Assembly (NCBI RefSeq): GCF_026745355.1
Contig: NC_079209.1
Coordinates: 27,645,558-27,709,557, forward strand
Origin: Beta vulgaris subsp. vulgaris
Lineage: Eukaryota; Streptophyta; Magnoliopsida; Caryophyllales; Amaranthaceae
Length of the DNA: 64,000 nucleotides
Reading direction: 5' to 3'
Shown here: in pieces, positions 22,781 to 34,800 of the stretch
Numbering within the stretch: the first letter of the stretch is position 1
How the letters are laid out: each line of letters starts with the position of its first letter
Translations under genes and position numbers: made by a program
Notes under the pieces: model-generated
Databases searched by the model: none
What the model was told of the DNA's origin: nothing
The model's input: only the letters and a program-made list of their open reading frames with translations

Positions 22781-23521
22781 CTAAGGTTTTTCAGAAGCAA
22801 TGACAACTTGCTTTCCTTTGTCCTTCTTTCCTGCCCATTTCTTCTCGAAACCATTTCCGTTTTGGACCATCAAAACTTCTGTCTTTGGTTTGGGAATGTT
22901 CCTCTCAGCCTTGACTAGTAACCCATGCAGATCTTGCAAAGCCTTTTTAGACTCATGCATGTTGAAAGTCATCCTGAACTAATTGAAGTTGTGAAGCAAT
23001 AAATGAAGAATTATATCAGTACCTAACTCTTCCCTATAAGAGAACCCAAGTCATTCCATGCTCTCAAAAAGACCCATCATTTTGAAAACATGTGGGCTAA
23101 CAACTTGACCCAACTTTATGTGACAATCCAAAATCTCCTTATTGGTCTCATACCTCTCAATTCGGGACCGTTTTTGAAATACGGCCCTCAACTCCTGCAT
23201 GTCAGTGTAAGCATCCTTAGTTTTGAACCTCTCGAGGAGGTCAGGCTCCATGACTGCCACCATCAAACATGTGATTGGTATAAACCTATCATTAGCCTGT
23301 TTAGCACAACATTTGCCTGCTTCAGTTACTTCATTAGTTATTACTGGAAGTGGGGTTTCTAAGACATCCTCTCTATCCTCATACCTTAGGACGAGTCTTA
23401 GAGTTCTTTCCCAATTAATGAATTTTTCTCCATCCGGCCTATCCTTCTCAAGGAAATGAAGGATGTTCAAAATAGAGTTGTTATTGTTATTAGTCATAGT
23501 ATTTATAGACAGAAAAATCAA
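22781..23521 (-). pseudogene. Copia-A gag
   Basis: The N-terminal 156 codons are open from 23521. They include ILHFLEKDRPDGEKFINWER and LRLVLRYEDREDVLETP, the usual start of Copia gag, then YETNKEILDCHIKLGQVVSPHVFKM. A frame break near 23040 separates a basic segment (22972-22781). The element is on the minus strand, so its 5' LTR should lie to the right of this point; I could not define it. Confidence 0.85.
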
Positions 23522-23963
23522 AAGAAAAGTTGAATTTTATGTTTATAAAAGAACATGAAACATGCAAAGCTTTCTAGGTTGGTCACTCTATTCAATTTAG
23601 ATGTCATAATTTGAATAAGTGAATATAAGATCATATCAACATGCAACATTAAGCAGACGGAGACCTTATCTTATAGTTACATTCTAAAGGTAAGTAAACT
23701 CTTTTACTAATTATAAGATCGTATAATTCTTGTTTAGATAGGAAAACATCGCATGCTTAACTATCTCTTGCTTCAAAATCCAAAACGCTTTTGATGATTT
23801 TGTTGAGGACAACCATACTGAGTAGCAAAATTTGCAATTTCACCTTATCTCCGAAAATTAACGATAACACCTTGCGGAGGCATGACCTATTACTATTAAT
23901 TAAGGGTTAATAAGTACTTTATGTTTGGAAAAGCTAACCTCAATATTTACGGGACCTAAGTTT
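23522..23963. other. Copia-A upstream region, no gene seen
   Basis: AT-rich sequence upstream of Copia-A gag that ends at the Gypsy-A insertion point. It may be leader or LTR of Copia-A, but I see no primer-binding site or LTR end. It continues at 48739 on the other side of Gypsy-A. Confidence 0.4.
23959..23963. repeat. Gypsy-A target-site duplication, left copy
   Basis: AGTTT, identical to 48739-48743. Confidence 0.9.
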
Positions 23964-24574
23964 TGTTATAGCCTAAAAATCAAGGGCTACCAAGATGACA
24001 CGTGGCTTCATCCTAGCCTTACATGTGGTGCGTGCTTATGAAGGTAAAGTACATGGGTCAGAAGATTATGTGGGCTAAATGTACACTTTTCTGAGGAAAA
24101 AGATAACTAGAACCATCTTATGCCCAAATTTACTTAGGCCCAGCTAGAGCAACCTATATCCCTCATAAAGGTGAGGTGTACTGACCAATCAGCTTGCCAC
24201 GTGTCACCATTTATTGCTTAGCCAATCAGATGCTCCCAAATTAGGGTGACATCAAGGTACAACAGTCATTTCAAAGTATAAATAGTCCTTGAAATCAGGG
24301 GAAAGGTACGTTTTTCAGAGCATAGTACTGTTATTCTGCCATAAATTCTCTCTCTCTCTACTTTCTCTCTCTAAAAGTTCCTTCATATCCCTGATATCTG
24401 ACTTAAGCATCGGAGGGGGAAATACCACCCAAACCTCCAGGGTGGTCCCTTTTTTGCAGGTGCTGTCGGAGCTCGTATCGGGATTCGAGTCCATCATTGT
24501 TGCACAAGTCTCCAAGTTGAGAACCTATTGTTGGGAACAGTTGTATTGGTTTACTAGTTTCATACTACGTAACA
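23964..24574 (+). repeat. Gypsy-A 5' LTR (611 bp)
   Basis: TG...CA ends. TATA box TATAAATAG at 24277-24285. Several small deletions relative to the 629-bp 3' LTR. Confidence 0.93.
24277..24285 (+). promoter_or_regulatory. Gypsy-A LTR TATA box
   Basis: TATAAATAG, conserved at 48433-48441 in the 3' LTR. A CT-rich stretch follows, as in plant core promoters. Confidence 0.7.
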
Positions 24575-24576
24575 TT

Positions 24577-24594
24577 TGGCGCCGTCTGTGGGGA
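24577..24594 (+). promoter_or_regulatory. Gypsy-A primer-binding site
   Basis: TGGCGCCGTCTGTGGGGA, three bases after the LTR end. This form is common in Tat-like plant Gypsy elements. Confidence 0.8.
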
Positions 24595-24603
24595 GACGCA
24601 ACA

Positions 24604-26270
24604 ATGACTGATTGTCACTCATCAAACATTGCAAGAAATAGAAGCTTTAGAGTCCAAGTAGAGGATACGGTGGATGACGAGAGGCCACCCGGAGGACGGG
24701 ACAGACACCATGCTGCCGTTCATCTTGAGGGAAGAAGTGGGACCCCTGTCATTCAGGAGAATCTTGATCGTCTAGTGACAGCTGGTCATCTGGAAACTGT
24801 CTTAAATGACTTCAACCAGATGGCCGTGTTATGGAGGACAAATTAAGAACAACATGCTGTTTTTCAGATAGCCAGGAGAGAGGCGCTGAGCCGCTCAAGG
24901 GAAAGTCTCAAGAAGGTCGTCCAGGACCAGCCGGCACCACGGCCAGAGTTGTCCTAGCCACCTTCTAAGGGAAAACAGCTAGCTGTCAGTGAGCCAAGAA
25001 GGAAGATGGACAAGAAGCTGGTAGTCCGTCCAGGAGATAACATTCCCCCCACTAGTCACAAGATGGAGACAACTGCTAGGGAGTATCTGGAAGCCAAGAG
25101 GGCTGCTGCGTTTCAACGTTCAGCTTCAGGTTCTACTCCTTAGATGAAGGATCCTTCATTGAGAGTTCCGTCTAAGACAGCAGCAAAAAGTCATAGACCT
25201 TCGGCTATTCAGCCAAGGCAAGAAAAAACAAGGACACAACCTATGGAGTACAAGCGTCAGGTCGTCACCAATACCTCTTCAAACCCAGTATTGAAGGAGT
25301 ACCGCCGGGAGCACATACCCACTGAGGGTCAGGCTGGGGCACTCCAGATTAATTGGCCTACTCCCTTTTCGGTCAGAATCATGGAGTCTCCTCCTTTCCC
25401 AAAGGTTAAGCTCCCGACGATCGAGCCTTTTGATGGTACAACAGATCCAGACGATCATTTGTCAGCCTACAAACACCAGATGTACGTCCAAGGAGTTGAT
25501 GACGCTACATGGTGTAAGAACTTTCCAGCCACATTGAAGGGAGTGGCGCAGAAATGGTTCAACAATTTACCTCCTAACTCGGTGAACAATTTACTGAGCT
25601 TAGTATCTTGTTTACCAGCCATTTTGTGGCAAACCGTCAAGAACAAAAGACAAGTATGCATTTAGAAAAGGTAGTTCAAGGGCCTAAAGAAGCCTTAAGG
25701 AGTTATGTGAAGCGGTTCAATTTGGAAGCATTGCAGATCCAGGATCTGAATGCTGGAGTGGCGTTTGACGCCTTCATCCGAGGTCTAAGACCTGACAGCT
25801 TTAAGTTTGATTTAGTGAAGAAGAAGATCAACCTTAACAGAGGCTCTGAAGAGCCGAAGCTTCATCCATGCCACGGAAGTTTGTGCAGAAGCAAAACAGC
25901 CGGAGGGAAGAAATGAGAAGCAGTCAGCCAAAAAAGAGTCTCCCAAGAAAGCTGAAACTTGGGCGATGACTTCAATGACACCTCGTCCAAGAGGAGCAGA
26001 GATCTGACCGCAGCCTCAGTTGAGCCCATAGAGTTCAACAAAGATCAGTATTCCATTCTCATGGAAATCAAGATCACATGAATTGAAGGCGCCGCAGAGA
26101 TGAAACACCCTACAGAAATAGGGACAAAAGTAAGTACTGTCATTTCCACAAAGATTGTGGTCATGAGACGAATGAGTGCAAGCATCTCAAGAGAGCATTG
26201 GAGGATTTGGCCCGAAAGGGAAAAATGAACTCTTATCTACCCTTGTCAGGAAGGAAATTCCAGAAAAAAG
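24604..26270 (+). pseudogene. Gypsy-A gag
   Basis: An ATG at 24604, ten bases after the primer-binding site, opens MTDCHSSNIARNRSFRVQVE. Single stops follow at about 24844 and 25141. The Retrotrans_gag core is at 25380-25830 (KLPTIEPFDGTTDPDDHLSA, FPATLKGVAQKWFNNLPPNS). A frameshift near 25610 leads to KEALRSYVKRFNLEALQI and FIRGLRPDSFKFDLVKKK. A nucleocapsid knuckle, CHFHKDCGHETNEC, lies near 26140. Gag would assemble particles; this copy is broken in at least three places. Confidence 0.85.
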
Positions 26271-26489
26271 ATAATCGTCAGGAAGAAGGAAAGATGACGA
26301 AAGTACTGAAGAAGACGTGGTAATGGTAATTTCTGGGGGTTCGCAGCCGGAGGTCCTACAACTCGCGGCCATAAAAATTATCTGAGGGAACTCAGCCAGG
26401 TGATGCTCACCAATCAGGCTGAGGCTGATCCTTTCCCCAAGATAGTGGTCAGTGAGCAGGATCGAGGAAAGATAAGAACTCCTCATGAC

Positions 26490-26840
26490 GACCCGCTGGT
26501 AGTGAGATGAAGATTGCTAATCTCAGGGTAAGACGGATCCTGATTGATACAGGAAGTTCTACCGACATCATCAGTGCGGATTGTCTTTCAAGATTAAGTT
26601 TGATGAAAATGATTTGTTCCTGTTAATCATCCTATCATTGGTTTCGGTGGGGGGTAATTCATCCTATGGGGACGGTTACCCTACCCGTCAGAGTTGGAGA
26701 CAAAGAAGCTGCAAGAACGCTTTTTGTGAAGTTCCTGGTAGTACGAGATCTGACAACATACAACGTCATCCTCGGACGACCTACCTTAAATCATATCAAA
26801 GCGTCATTGTTACTCACCTGATGCTCATGAAATTTGAGTG
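26490..26840 (+). pseudogene. Gypsy-A aspartic protease
   Basis: RILIDTGSSTDIIS holds the DTG active site. A shifted frame gives FLVVRDLTTYNVILGRPTLN, the second conserved block of Gypsy proteases. At least one frameshift and one stop lie between them. Confidence 0.85.
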
Positions 26841-27239
26841 TGATAGTGGGAAAATTGGGTCTTTGTATGGAGACCAGCAGGCGGCAAGAGAATGCTATCT
26901 TACTACTTTGAGACCATCATCATGGAAGGAGAAATCAGAGCGGCCAAAGGCCATAGAGGAAGAGCTGGCCGAAAAGGTGAAAGGTCATATAACTGAGTTG
27001 AAGCATGAGGTAGAGAAATCACAGGCAAAGCCTCTCCAAAAGGGCAAGCCGTCAATGCTCTTACCCAGCAAGAAAAGGAGATGCTTAGCTATCAAAGAAG
27101 AGAACAATTCATCAGATGAAGTTATGGCTATCATGAGCTTGGGACTAGAACTTCCAGAGCAAATAAAGAGCCCAGTAGAAATCTGTGTAACCCAGAGCGT
27201 CCGGAGAGGACGTTGAAGATTGAATCCGTCCTAAGTTCT

Positions 27240-28100
27240 GAAACCAAGGACGCCTTGGTTGCATTGCTGAAAGAGTTTGAAGATGTTTTCGCTTATACTG
27301 TGGAACAAATGCCGGGAATAGATCCCAAAGCTGAACATTGAGCCGGGGCAGAAGCCAGTTCGGCAAAAGAAAAGGCATCTGGGGCCAGCTAGAAACCAGG
27401 TCGTTCACCAGGAGGTCCAGAAGCTGCTCTAATCCAAATTCATCCGCGAAACCTATTGCCCGGACTGGGTGGCCAATGTGGTCATGGTTCCCAAGCCGAA
27501 TGGTACTTGGAGGATGTGTGTTGATTACATAGATTTGAACAAGTCTTGTCATTAGGACAGCTTCCCACTACCTAAGATTGACCGGCTAGTTGACTCCACA
27601 ACATGGCATGCACTGCTTAGTTTCATGGATGCCTATTCAGGCTTTCACCAAATTCCTATGTGGCCGGATGATCAAGATAAAACCTCTTTCATTACTGAAA
27701 AAGGACTATATGGCTGGCTTCGGATGCCCTTCGGCTTGAGGAACGCGCCGGCCACTTTTCAGAGGCTCATCAACACTGTCTTTCAGCCGCAGCTAGGGAA
27801 AAATATGGAGGCTTATATTGATGATATGATCGTCAAAATCCGAGAAGAGAAAGATCATTTGGGAGATTGGAGAGAAACCTTCACCACCTTGAGAAAGTAC
27901 AAGTTAAAGCTTAATCCGCAGAAATGCGTGTTCGGCGTGGTAGCCGGGAAGTTTCTAGTGTTCTTGGTCGATCAACGGGAGATTCAGGCTAACCCTGACA
28001 AGATTCAAGCTATTATGAATATGACCTCTCCGTCCAAGATAAAGGAGGTCCAGCGTTTGACGGGATGTCTGGCTGCTCTTGGACGGTTTTTATCAAAGTC
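27240..28100 (+). pseudogene. Gypsy-A reverse transcriptase
   Basis: N-terminal blocks VRQKKRHLGP, PDWVANVVMVPKPNGTWRMC and VDYIDLNKSCH are broken by stops. From 27625 the frame is open with MDAYSGFHQI, GLYGWLRMPFGLRNAPATFQ and the catalytic YIDDMIVK, then LKLNPQKCVFGV. The catalytic aspartates are kept. The frame runs on into RNase H. Confidence 0.9.
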
Positions 28101-28560
28101 GGGCGATAAGTGTCATCACTTCTTTGCGATCATAAAAAAGAATGCAAAGTTTGAATGGACAGAGGAAGCTGAGAAAGCGCTTCAGCAGGTTAAAGACCAT
28201 CTTCGGCAATTGCCTAGGGAAAAGATGTATGTGTACATGGCCGTGTCCCCATTTGCGGTAAGTGCTGTGCTCCTAGCTGAAAGAGACTCAGTGCAAATAC
28301 CGGTGTATTTTGTTAGCCATGTGCTAAAGGACACGGAAGGCAGGTATTCGTCAATAGAGAAGTTTGGCCTGACACTGCTAATGGCCAGCCGGAAGCTGAG
28401 GCCTTATTTTCTTGCTCATAGTATTTTAGTCTACACTGACCAACCGTTAAGGCAAGTTTTGCATAAAATGAATGCGTCCGGACGAATGTTGAAGTGGGCC
28501 GTAGAGCTCAATATGTTTGATTTGTCGTTCGAGCCCAGAAAAGCAATTAAGGGGTAAGCA
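28101..28560 (+). pseudogene. Gypsy-A RNase H (retroviral-type)
   Basis: Continues the open frame with FAIIKKNAKFEWTEEAEKAL, then YMAVSPFAVSAVLL, PVYFVSHVLKDTEGRYS, FGLTLLMASRKLRPYF and LVYTDQPLRQVL. It ends at a stop after AIKG at 28557, just before ALADFIVE. The usual LYLAVS appears as MYVYMAVS. Confidence 0.85.
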
Positions 28561-29000
28561 TTGGCAGACTTTATTGTAGAGCTTACCCGGCCTACAGCAG
28601 AGCACGTCCAAGACCCGGCTAAGGGAAAGCGGCATTGGACTCTGATGGTAGATGGATCTTCCACAACCAATGATTGTGGGGCTGGTATCATTTTCCAGTC
28701 GCCAGAAGGGGACAAGTTTGAATATGCCATGAAATTTCAATTCCAGGCTTCAAACAATGAAGCAGACTACGAAGCACTCTTAGCCGGCATCAAGATGTGC
28801 AAGGCGGCTGGAGCCTTGGAAATTGAGGCAAAAACAAATTCTCTGCTGGTGGTCAGCCAAGTGAATGGAGACTTTGAATGCAAAGAGGCTTCTATGAGCA
28901 AGTACATGAGTTTAATTAAATAAGAAATAAAGACATTGAAATGATTCGTCCTAGATCAAGTACCAAGGTCTCAAAATCATCAAGCTGATGCTCTCTCCAA
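28561..29000 (+). pseudogene. Gypsy-A second (archaeal-type) RNase H
   Basis: LMVDGSSTTNDCGAGIIF gives the first catalytic Asp. ASNNEADYEALLAGIKMCKA has Asp where the Glu of AEYEAL is usual. AKTNSLLVVSQV has Asn in place of the Asp of the DSQLV block. The C-terminus reads NHQADALSKLAS after two stops near 28920. This extra RNase H is diagnostic of Tat-like Gypsy elements. Two of its catalytic positions are substituted, so it is probably inactive. Confidence 0.8.
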
Positions 29001-30346
29001 ACTAGCCAGTTCGGCTAAGGGGGATGTGCCTAGAACAGTGTTCTGGGAGGTCAAGGCGGCCAAGAGCATCGATGCCGAGGAAGTCCTATTTCTTTGCCGA
29101 GAAGATGAATGGATGAGCCCTATTATTGAATATAAGAAGACAGGTCGGCTGCCCCTTGATCCCCTAGAAGCTAAGTATGTGAAGGCTAGGGACAAGTGGT
29201 TCGAGTTATAGAATGAAACTCTGTACAAAAAATCCTTCAACCGGCCTTTTCTCAAGTGCATCAGTAGGAAGGACGGATTGGAAGTTTTGAAAGAATTGCA
29301 TGAAGGAGTCTGTGCTTCCCATATTGGGGGGAGGGCGTTAGGACAAAAAAGCTCTAAGGACTGGCTATTTTTGCCCGACCTTGAAGGAGGACGCCCTGCT
29401 TTATGCCAAGAGATGTGATAGTTGTCAAAAGCATGGCAACATATATCAGAAGCCGTCCAACTACCTGACTCTTGTCCTCTTTCCTCTTCCCTTTGCTAAA
29501 TGGGGAATGGACATTCTTAGCCCTTTTCCTATTGATGCCGGCCAGAAAAAGTTCGTAATAGTAGTCATCGACTACTTTACAAAATGGGTGGAGGCTGAAG
29601 CAATGAGAGGCATTACCACCAATGACGTCAAAGGGTTCCTCTGGAAGAACCTCATCACAAGGTTTGGTATGCCCCAGTCCATTGTCTTTGACAACGGACC
29701 ACAATTTGAAACACCCAAGCTTCGTCAATGGCTGGCCGATCAGGGAATCAGGGCTCACTTTGCTGCAGTGGCTCATCCACAAGCTAATGGGCAAGTCGAA
29801 GCTTTTAATAAGATCTTGTCGGCCGGAATCAAAAAGAAGCTAGATAATGTAAGGGGATTATGGGTTGAAGAGTTACAGTTGGTCTTTTGGTCAATAAGAA
29901 CAACGGCCAAGAACTCAACTGGAGAAACTTCATTCATGCTCGTCTATGGCTCCGAGGCCGTTCTTCCTATTGAGATTGAGGAACCAACTCTGAGGGTGAT
30001 GATCTACTCAAAGGATGCCAACTGGGTTGCTCTCTGGACGGCCTTGGATCTGGTTCCTGAAATCAGGGGCAATGCGCTGCTGAGGATGCAACTCTACAAG
30101 TTAAGAATGGCTAGAGAATTTAACAAAAGAGTAGCAAGGTGGCCACTGAAGCAGGGAGATCTCGTCTGGGGGAAGATGGAAGCAGTAGGCCGAGCTAAGG
30201 AGCTAGGAAAGCCCACTCCTAACTGGGAGGGACCCTACAAAATCATCAAAGTATTTCAGAATGGCACCTTTCGTCTGGAAGACATGAACAGTCGTTCCAT
30301 TCCTAGGACGTGGAACTCTGATACTTTGAAAAAATACTTTGTTTAA
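29001..30346 (+). pseudogene. Gypsy-A integrase
   Basis: A broken linker (29001-29380) leads to an open 321-codon frame. It has CDSCQKHG, WGMDILSPFPIDAGQKKF (first Asp), FDNGPQFE (second Asp), HPQANGQVEAFNK (Glu), then ELQLVFWSIRTTAKNSTGET and FMLVYGSEAVLPIE. The C-terminal strand block has NWEGPYKIIKVFQNGTFRLE. The full DDE triad and C-terminal domain are present, but the upstream His-Cys zinc finger is only partly in this frame. No chromodomain follows, as expected of Tat. Confidence 0.9.
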
Positions 30347-30975
30347 GATTTCTTGAGAAACTGTAATCTTTTCTTAGTGCCTCGCAATGAAGAAAGTAGA
30401 AATGTATACATGTACCTTGGCTCTCCGTCAAGCAAAATTCATATAATACAGCTCTACTTCTCTCCTATGACTGTCTCTCTGTTTGATTTATTTGCTTTAG
30501 TTAAAAATGCATATTATCGTCCAAGCTGACTAATAAAATAGAGCAGCAAGTAAAAACACCTTCTATTAGGAGATTGACCAACATGTTATCATCCTTATAA
30601 GGATAAGTACATGGAATCGGCCAGCAATTTGTTTACTTAAAGAGTTAAACATCTCCTAAACAAGGTCGGCTGGAATTAGGACACCTTAGTAGAGGTATCC
30701 CACTTTCCGTCCAAAAGCCAAGGCATATAGAGACCTAATTTATTGCAAAATAATTAAGTCTTTGTCCAATGACGAATGATAGCCAAAATTCCGGCCGAGC
30801 AAGTTATTTACTTAACATTTTTTAAACTTATAAGTTTAAAACGTAGGCATCTGATAAACGTCTTCAAATATGTCCTGAAATATTCGGCCAATGAGAGCCA
30901 TTGGATCAGATAAAATGTGTTAGGGCGAGTTGTTTTCGTACTTGGCATAAATGATTGATCAAAAACAAGGCGGCC
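30347..30975. other. Gypsy-A region after pol, no gene seen
   Basis: Non-coding stretch between integrase and the CACTA-2 insertion. Several CGGCC/GGCCG-containing short motifs recur; no frame of note. Confidence 0.5.
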
Positions 30976-30978
30976 ATT
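30976..30978. repeat. CACTA-2 target-site duplication (pair with 42347-42349)
   Basis: ATT directly precedes the CACTA terminus and is repeated after the right terminus. Confidence 0.85.
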
Positions 30979-31350
30979 CACTAGTAGAAAAAAGCCTACT
31001 TGCTGCGGTTAAAAAGTGCCCTATTGCTGCGGAATAGGGCGCGCAGCAATTGAGGGCGCAGCAATAGGTATTAATAATATTGCTGCGGTTTTGAACCGCA
31101 GCAATATTACCTAATATTGCTGCGGTTATATCTACCAAACCGCAGCAATATTAGGAATTGTGGTGATATATGGTGGCCCAAAAAGTAATATTGCTGCGGT
31201 TTTGGGTGAGAAACCGCAGCAATATTACTTATTTTTATTATAAAAAATTAATATTGCTGCGGTTTCTGGCCCAGAACCGCAGCAATATTAATTTTTTATA
31301 ATAAAAAAAGTAATATTGCTGCGGTTTCTGGCCCGAAACCGCAGCAATAT
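30979..31350. repeat. CACTA-2 left terminus and subterminal hairpin repeats
   Basis: At least nine copies of TTGCTGCGGTT or its complement. Five are arranged as hairpins with 4-14-base loops (for example ATTGCTGCGGTTTTGAACCGCAGCAATATT split over both arms). They are likely binding sites for the element's own accessory protein. Confidence 0.9.
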
Positions 31351-31813
31351 TCCCTTTTTTTTTTTTTTTGTTTTATATTAGTGAAGAGGAAGCTATATAT
31401 GCAACCTTGATGAAGCTATGCAGCAATATGCTAATAAATTTTCTGCATAAATTTCGGCAGAGCTCCGTTTGTAAATTGGATAAACCCATAATAGGGACTT
31501 AATTAACCTGTACAACAACCAATAACATCTCCGAATCCACCATCCAAGCAAATCATAAATCCATCAAACAACCACCATGATCTCCAACATACATCATCCA
31601 ATATTCAAGCCAACAAACCAACATCATATTCAACCCAACCAACATAAATACAATTCCATAATAATCCAACAAAAATATTTATATATCATGATAATCCATC
31701 ACTACAAAGTTGGTTGTACAAGGTTGTCTAAAGTTAGCACTACAAAAATATTTATATGTTCGTCTAAAGTTAGCTAGAACGAAAAGAAAGATATTAACAT
31801 AAACTAACTAACC
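31351..31813. other. CACTA-2 3' untranslated region
   Basis: AT-rich sequence between the subterminal repeats and the stop codon of the TNPA-Ulp1 gene. Short frames here are not coding. Confidence 0.6.
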
Positions 31814-34800
31814 TATGCAATGCAATCATCAACAAAGTATCTTGCCCACTTATTCTTCACCTCATTGATTTGATCCTCCGTATAAGGATCTTTGGTAAAG
31901 GTTTGAGCAACCTGAAAATAATTTATCAAAGTTAGCATCAAATAGTTAAAATATATTAAATATGAAATGAATAATTATATAAACTTACTTTGTCCATATC
32001 CAACGAACCAAAATATGAAGCGAGTACGTCAAAAATGTACCGCATCACAAAATAACCGCACTCCGTGCCTCCTTGTTGTTGCGGGCACTTTATCAAAAGT
32101 TATAAGAAAATGAGAAAAATTACCGCATAATGAGAATAAAGTAAGCTTTAAATTGAATCAAGAAATTCGATCAATACATACCTCAACATATTTCCACAAA
32201 AGCTTCTCTCGACGAACTTTGTGGCCGCTCATCCGAAACCTCCTAAAAGCACTAGATAACACAACATTGTTTGATTTAGTCCTTAATTGTGGAATGTTAC
32301 CATCTCAATTCATATAAAGTATACCAAAAATATATCAACTTACGCTATCATAGGCAATTTAAGCTTTAACTTCCGCTGTTTGTGATAGCTGGCAGAATCG
32401 AAGATATAAACTATCCCAGGCAAGGGACATATGACAAGTAGCATCCAATGTTGGCTATTGAAAGATTAAACAACAATAATTACTTGAAAAATCACATATC
32501 ATGCAACAATAAATATTTGTAGATATTAAGAAAGAATATTACTCTTGAAAGATTGGCGCGAACATGATACTAGCATTTACATCGACGCATCCAACCATAG
32601 CATGCACAATGTACTTTGTTACCTCCTCCGATGATGAATGCGACTCCATAACGGTGCTTTGTGGACACATCCAACAAACACGTCCAATAGAATCCCCAAA
32701 TCCAGCCAAGTCTGACTGCGTAGCCCTAAAAATTGGCAAAAGTAAACTATATGTGAAAAATACAACTACCATATAATTAAATGTTAAAAAAAACATAACT
32801 TTGATGATTGTTACCTCATGTAGACTTGTATAATAGAAATATTAATCATTTCTCCTCTCAAAAACTGACCAATATCCTCCTTGGTCAGAAAAGCGGTGCC
32901 ATCATCTGTCAAATAATGGAACAAGGATCTCGGCAAGGTAACACCAACAGCATCATCGTCTGCGACGGCAAGGGCAAGCGTATCTGCTAACTCCCTGCAG
33001 TCCTCAGTAAGGGAGTCCAAGAACGATCGATCGTCGATAACTGGACTAAACTGAGAAGCCGAACCGGCTGATGAATGCAACTGGCTAGAAGATCTAACAG
33101 CCTCCCCCGAAATCCCTTTTTGTTTTTTAGGTGTCGGTATAACCTAATAATTATTTTTCAAAATGGGCATAAGATTATGAAATTTTAAATTGAAGGCTAT
33201 TATATTTACAAAAATAGAGGCCTATATGAAAAATTACCTCATCACTTAACAATTGTGCTAAATTTTTTGGCCATTGCACCCAAGTACCCAAAGCAGTAGC
33301 TGTAGTGTCGATCTCATATGCAGGGACGGGAACAGGTAGTGGCAAATGACCATATTTCTCTATAATTCGATGAATTTTCACTTTTAGGTGATCATTCATC
33401 ATTCTAGACCCATGAACTGTAGTGGTCTCATCAAAAGCATAAGAATATGCATCTGCCACTAGACAAGTCTCTCCACTAGTTGGATCTACCAAATACAATC
33501 GACACGGAACCTCGTCCTAACAGCAACACGTAATATTGATTATATGAATAAAACACACATGTAAATATGATAATTATTTGTATAGGGCGCCATGTATATA
33601 AGATAATATTTTGTATAAAGCACATGTATATATAATAATTATATGTACCTTCAGCTGAGGAGAATGAGTGTCTGATCCAGATAATGGAGTACATAGATGA
33701 GTGGGCTGTGAAGCAGCTACCTCAGGAGATGGCCCAGGAGATGGCCGAGGAGGTGGCCCAGGAGGTGGCCCAGGAGATGGCCCAGGAGATGGCCCAGGAG
33801 GTGGCCCAAGAGGTGGCCCAAGAGGTGGCCCAGGAGATGGCCCAGGATATGGCCCAGGATATGGCCCAGGAAATGGCCCAAGAGGTGGCCCAGGAAATGG
33901 CCCAAGAGGTGGCCCAGGAGATGGCCCAAGAGGTGGCCCAGAGTATGGCCCAGGAGATGGCCCAGAATATGGCCCAGGAAATGGTGAAGCAGATGTTGGA
34001 ATAGGAGGCTGAGTCGGCTGTGTAGGAGGAGATGGCATAGCAAATGGTGAAGGGAAAAAATGATACAGCCCAGGTGACTGAGTAGGTGGCTGTACATGAG
34101 AAGGAGATGGCCCACCAGATGGTGAAGAATATGGCCCGGTAGATGGATGTGAAGGTGAAATCATCACATTCTTCATATATGTGGCAATGTCCTCCCTCCA
34201 CCTTTCACTCATTTTCTGTATGAGTGCCTCCTCTTGTTCTTTCATCGATCTCCTATAGTGCGTACGAGGTACGTGTCCAAAAGCCTTGGTATAGCCAACA
34301 TTAACACCCCCAAAACCGTAACAGCGACCCGGATGATCTGGCTTCTCTCCAAGAGCCATAAAAAGGGCATCTCTGTTACGAACCGGAATGAACTCACCCT
34401 TGGCTTGCTTCTCCTTGTACTCCAACTGCCCAAAAAGCAAGTTAACAGTAATAATGTAGTTAATAAATGAAAAAATATTCATGTCAAATTAAAAGTTAAT
34501 TATAATGATATACATACGTATTTGTCAGCTGCTTTCTTTGTTTCCTCATCTGGAATGAATCTCTGTTTAGTAACAGGATCTTTCTTATGCATCGCGCACC
34601 ACCAATCATCACCCCGGTTAAAACTGGAGGAGATCGAGGAGGATGGTGTACTAGAAGACGATCCAGAATCAAAACTAGGTGGACCGAATTTCTCCTGCCT
34701 CCACAACTCTCTAGCATCTCCATAACTCCTCTGACCTAAGTGGTGATGATGTGTGTTCTTCTTTGCGCTCTCAAGCGCCTTTTCTCGCTTTTTCTGCAAA

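Noticed and set aside
31010..31350. CRISPR-like array at the CACTA-2 left end
   Set aside because: Repeats are inverted pairs with short, irregular loops and lie at a transposon terminus in plant DNA. They are CACTA subterminal repeats.
33684..34201. Long plus- and minus-strand frames of MAQE, GPGDGPG, HLLG or ISWA repeats
   Set aside because: The 12-bp repeat keeps every frame open. Only the minus-strand frame joined by splice sites to exon 6 of the TNPA-Ulp1 gene is supported.
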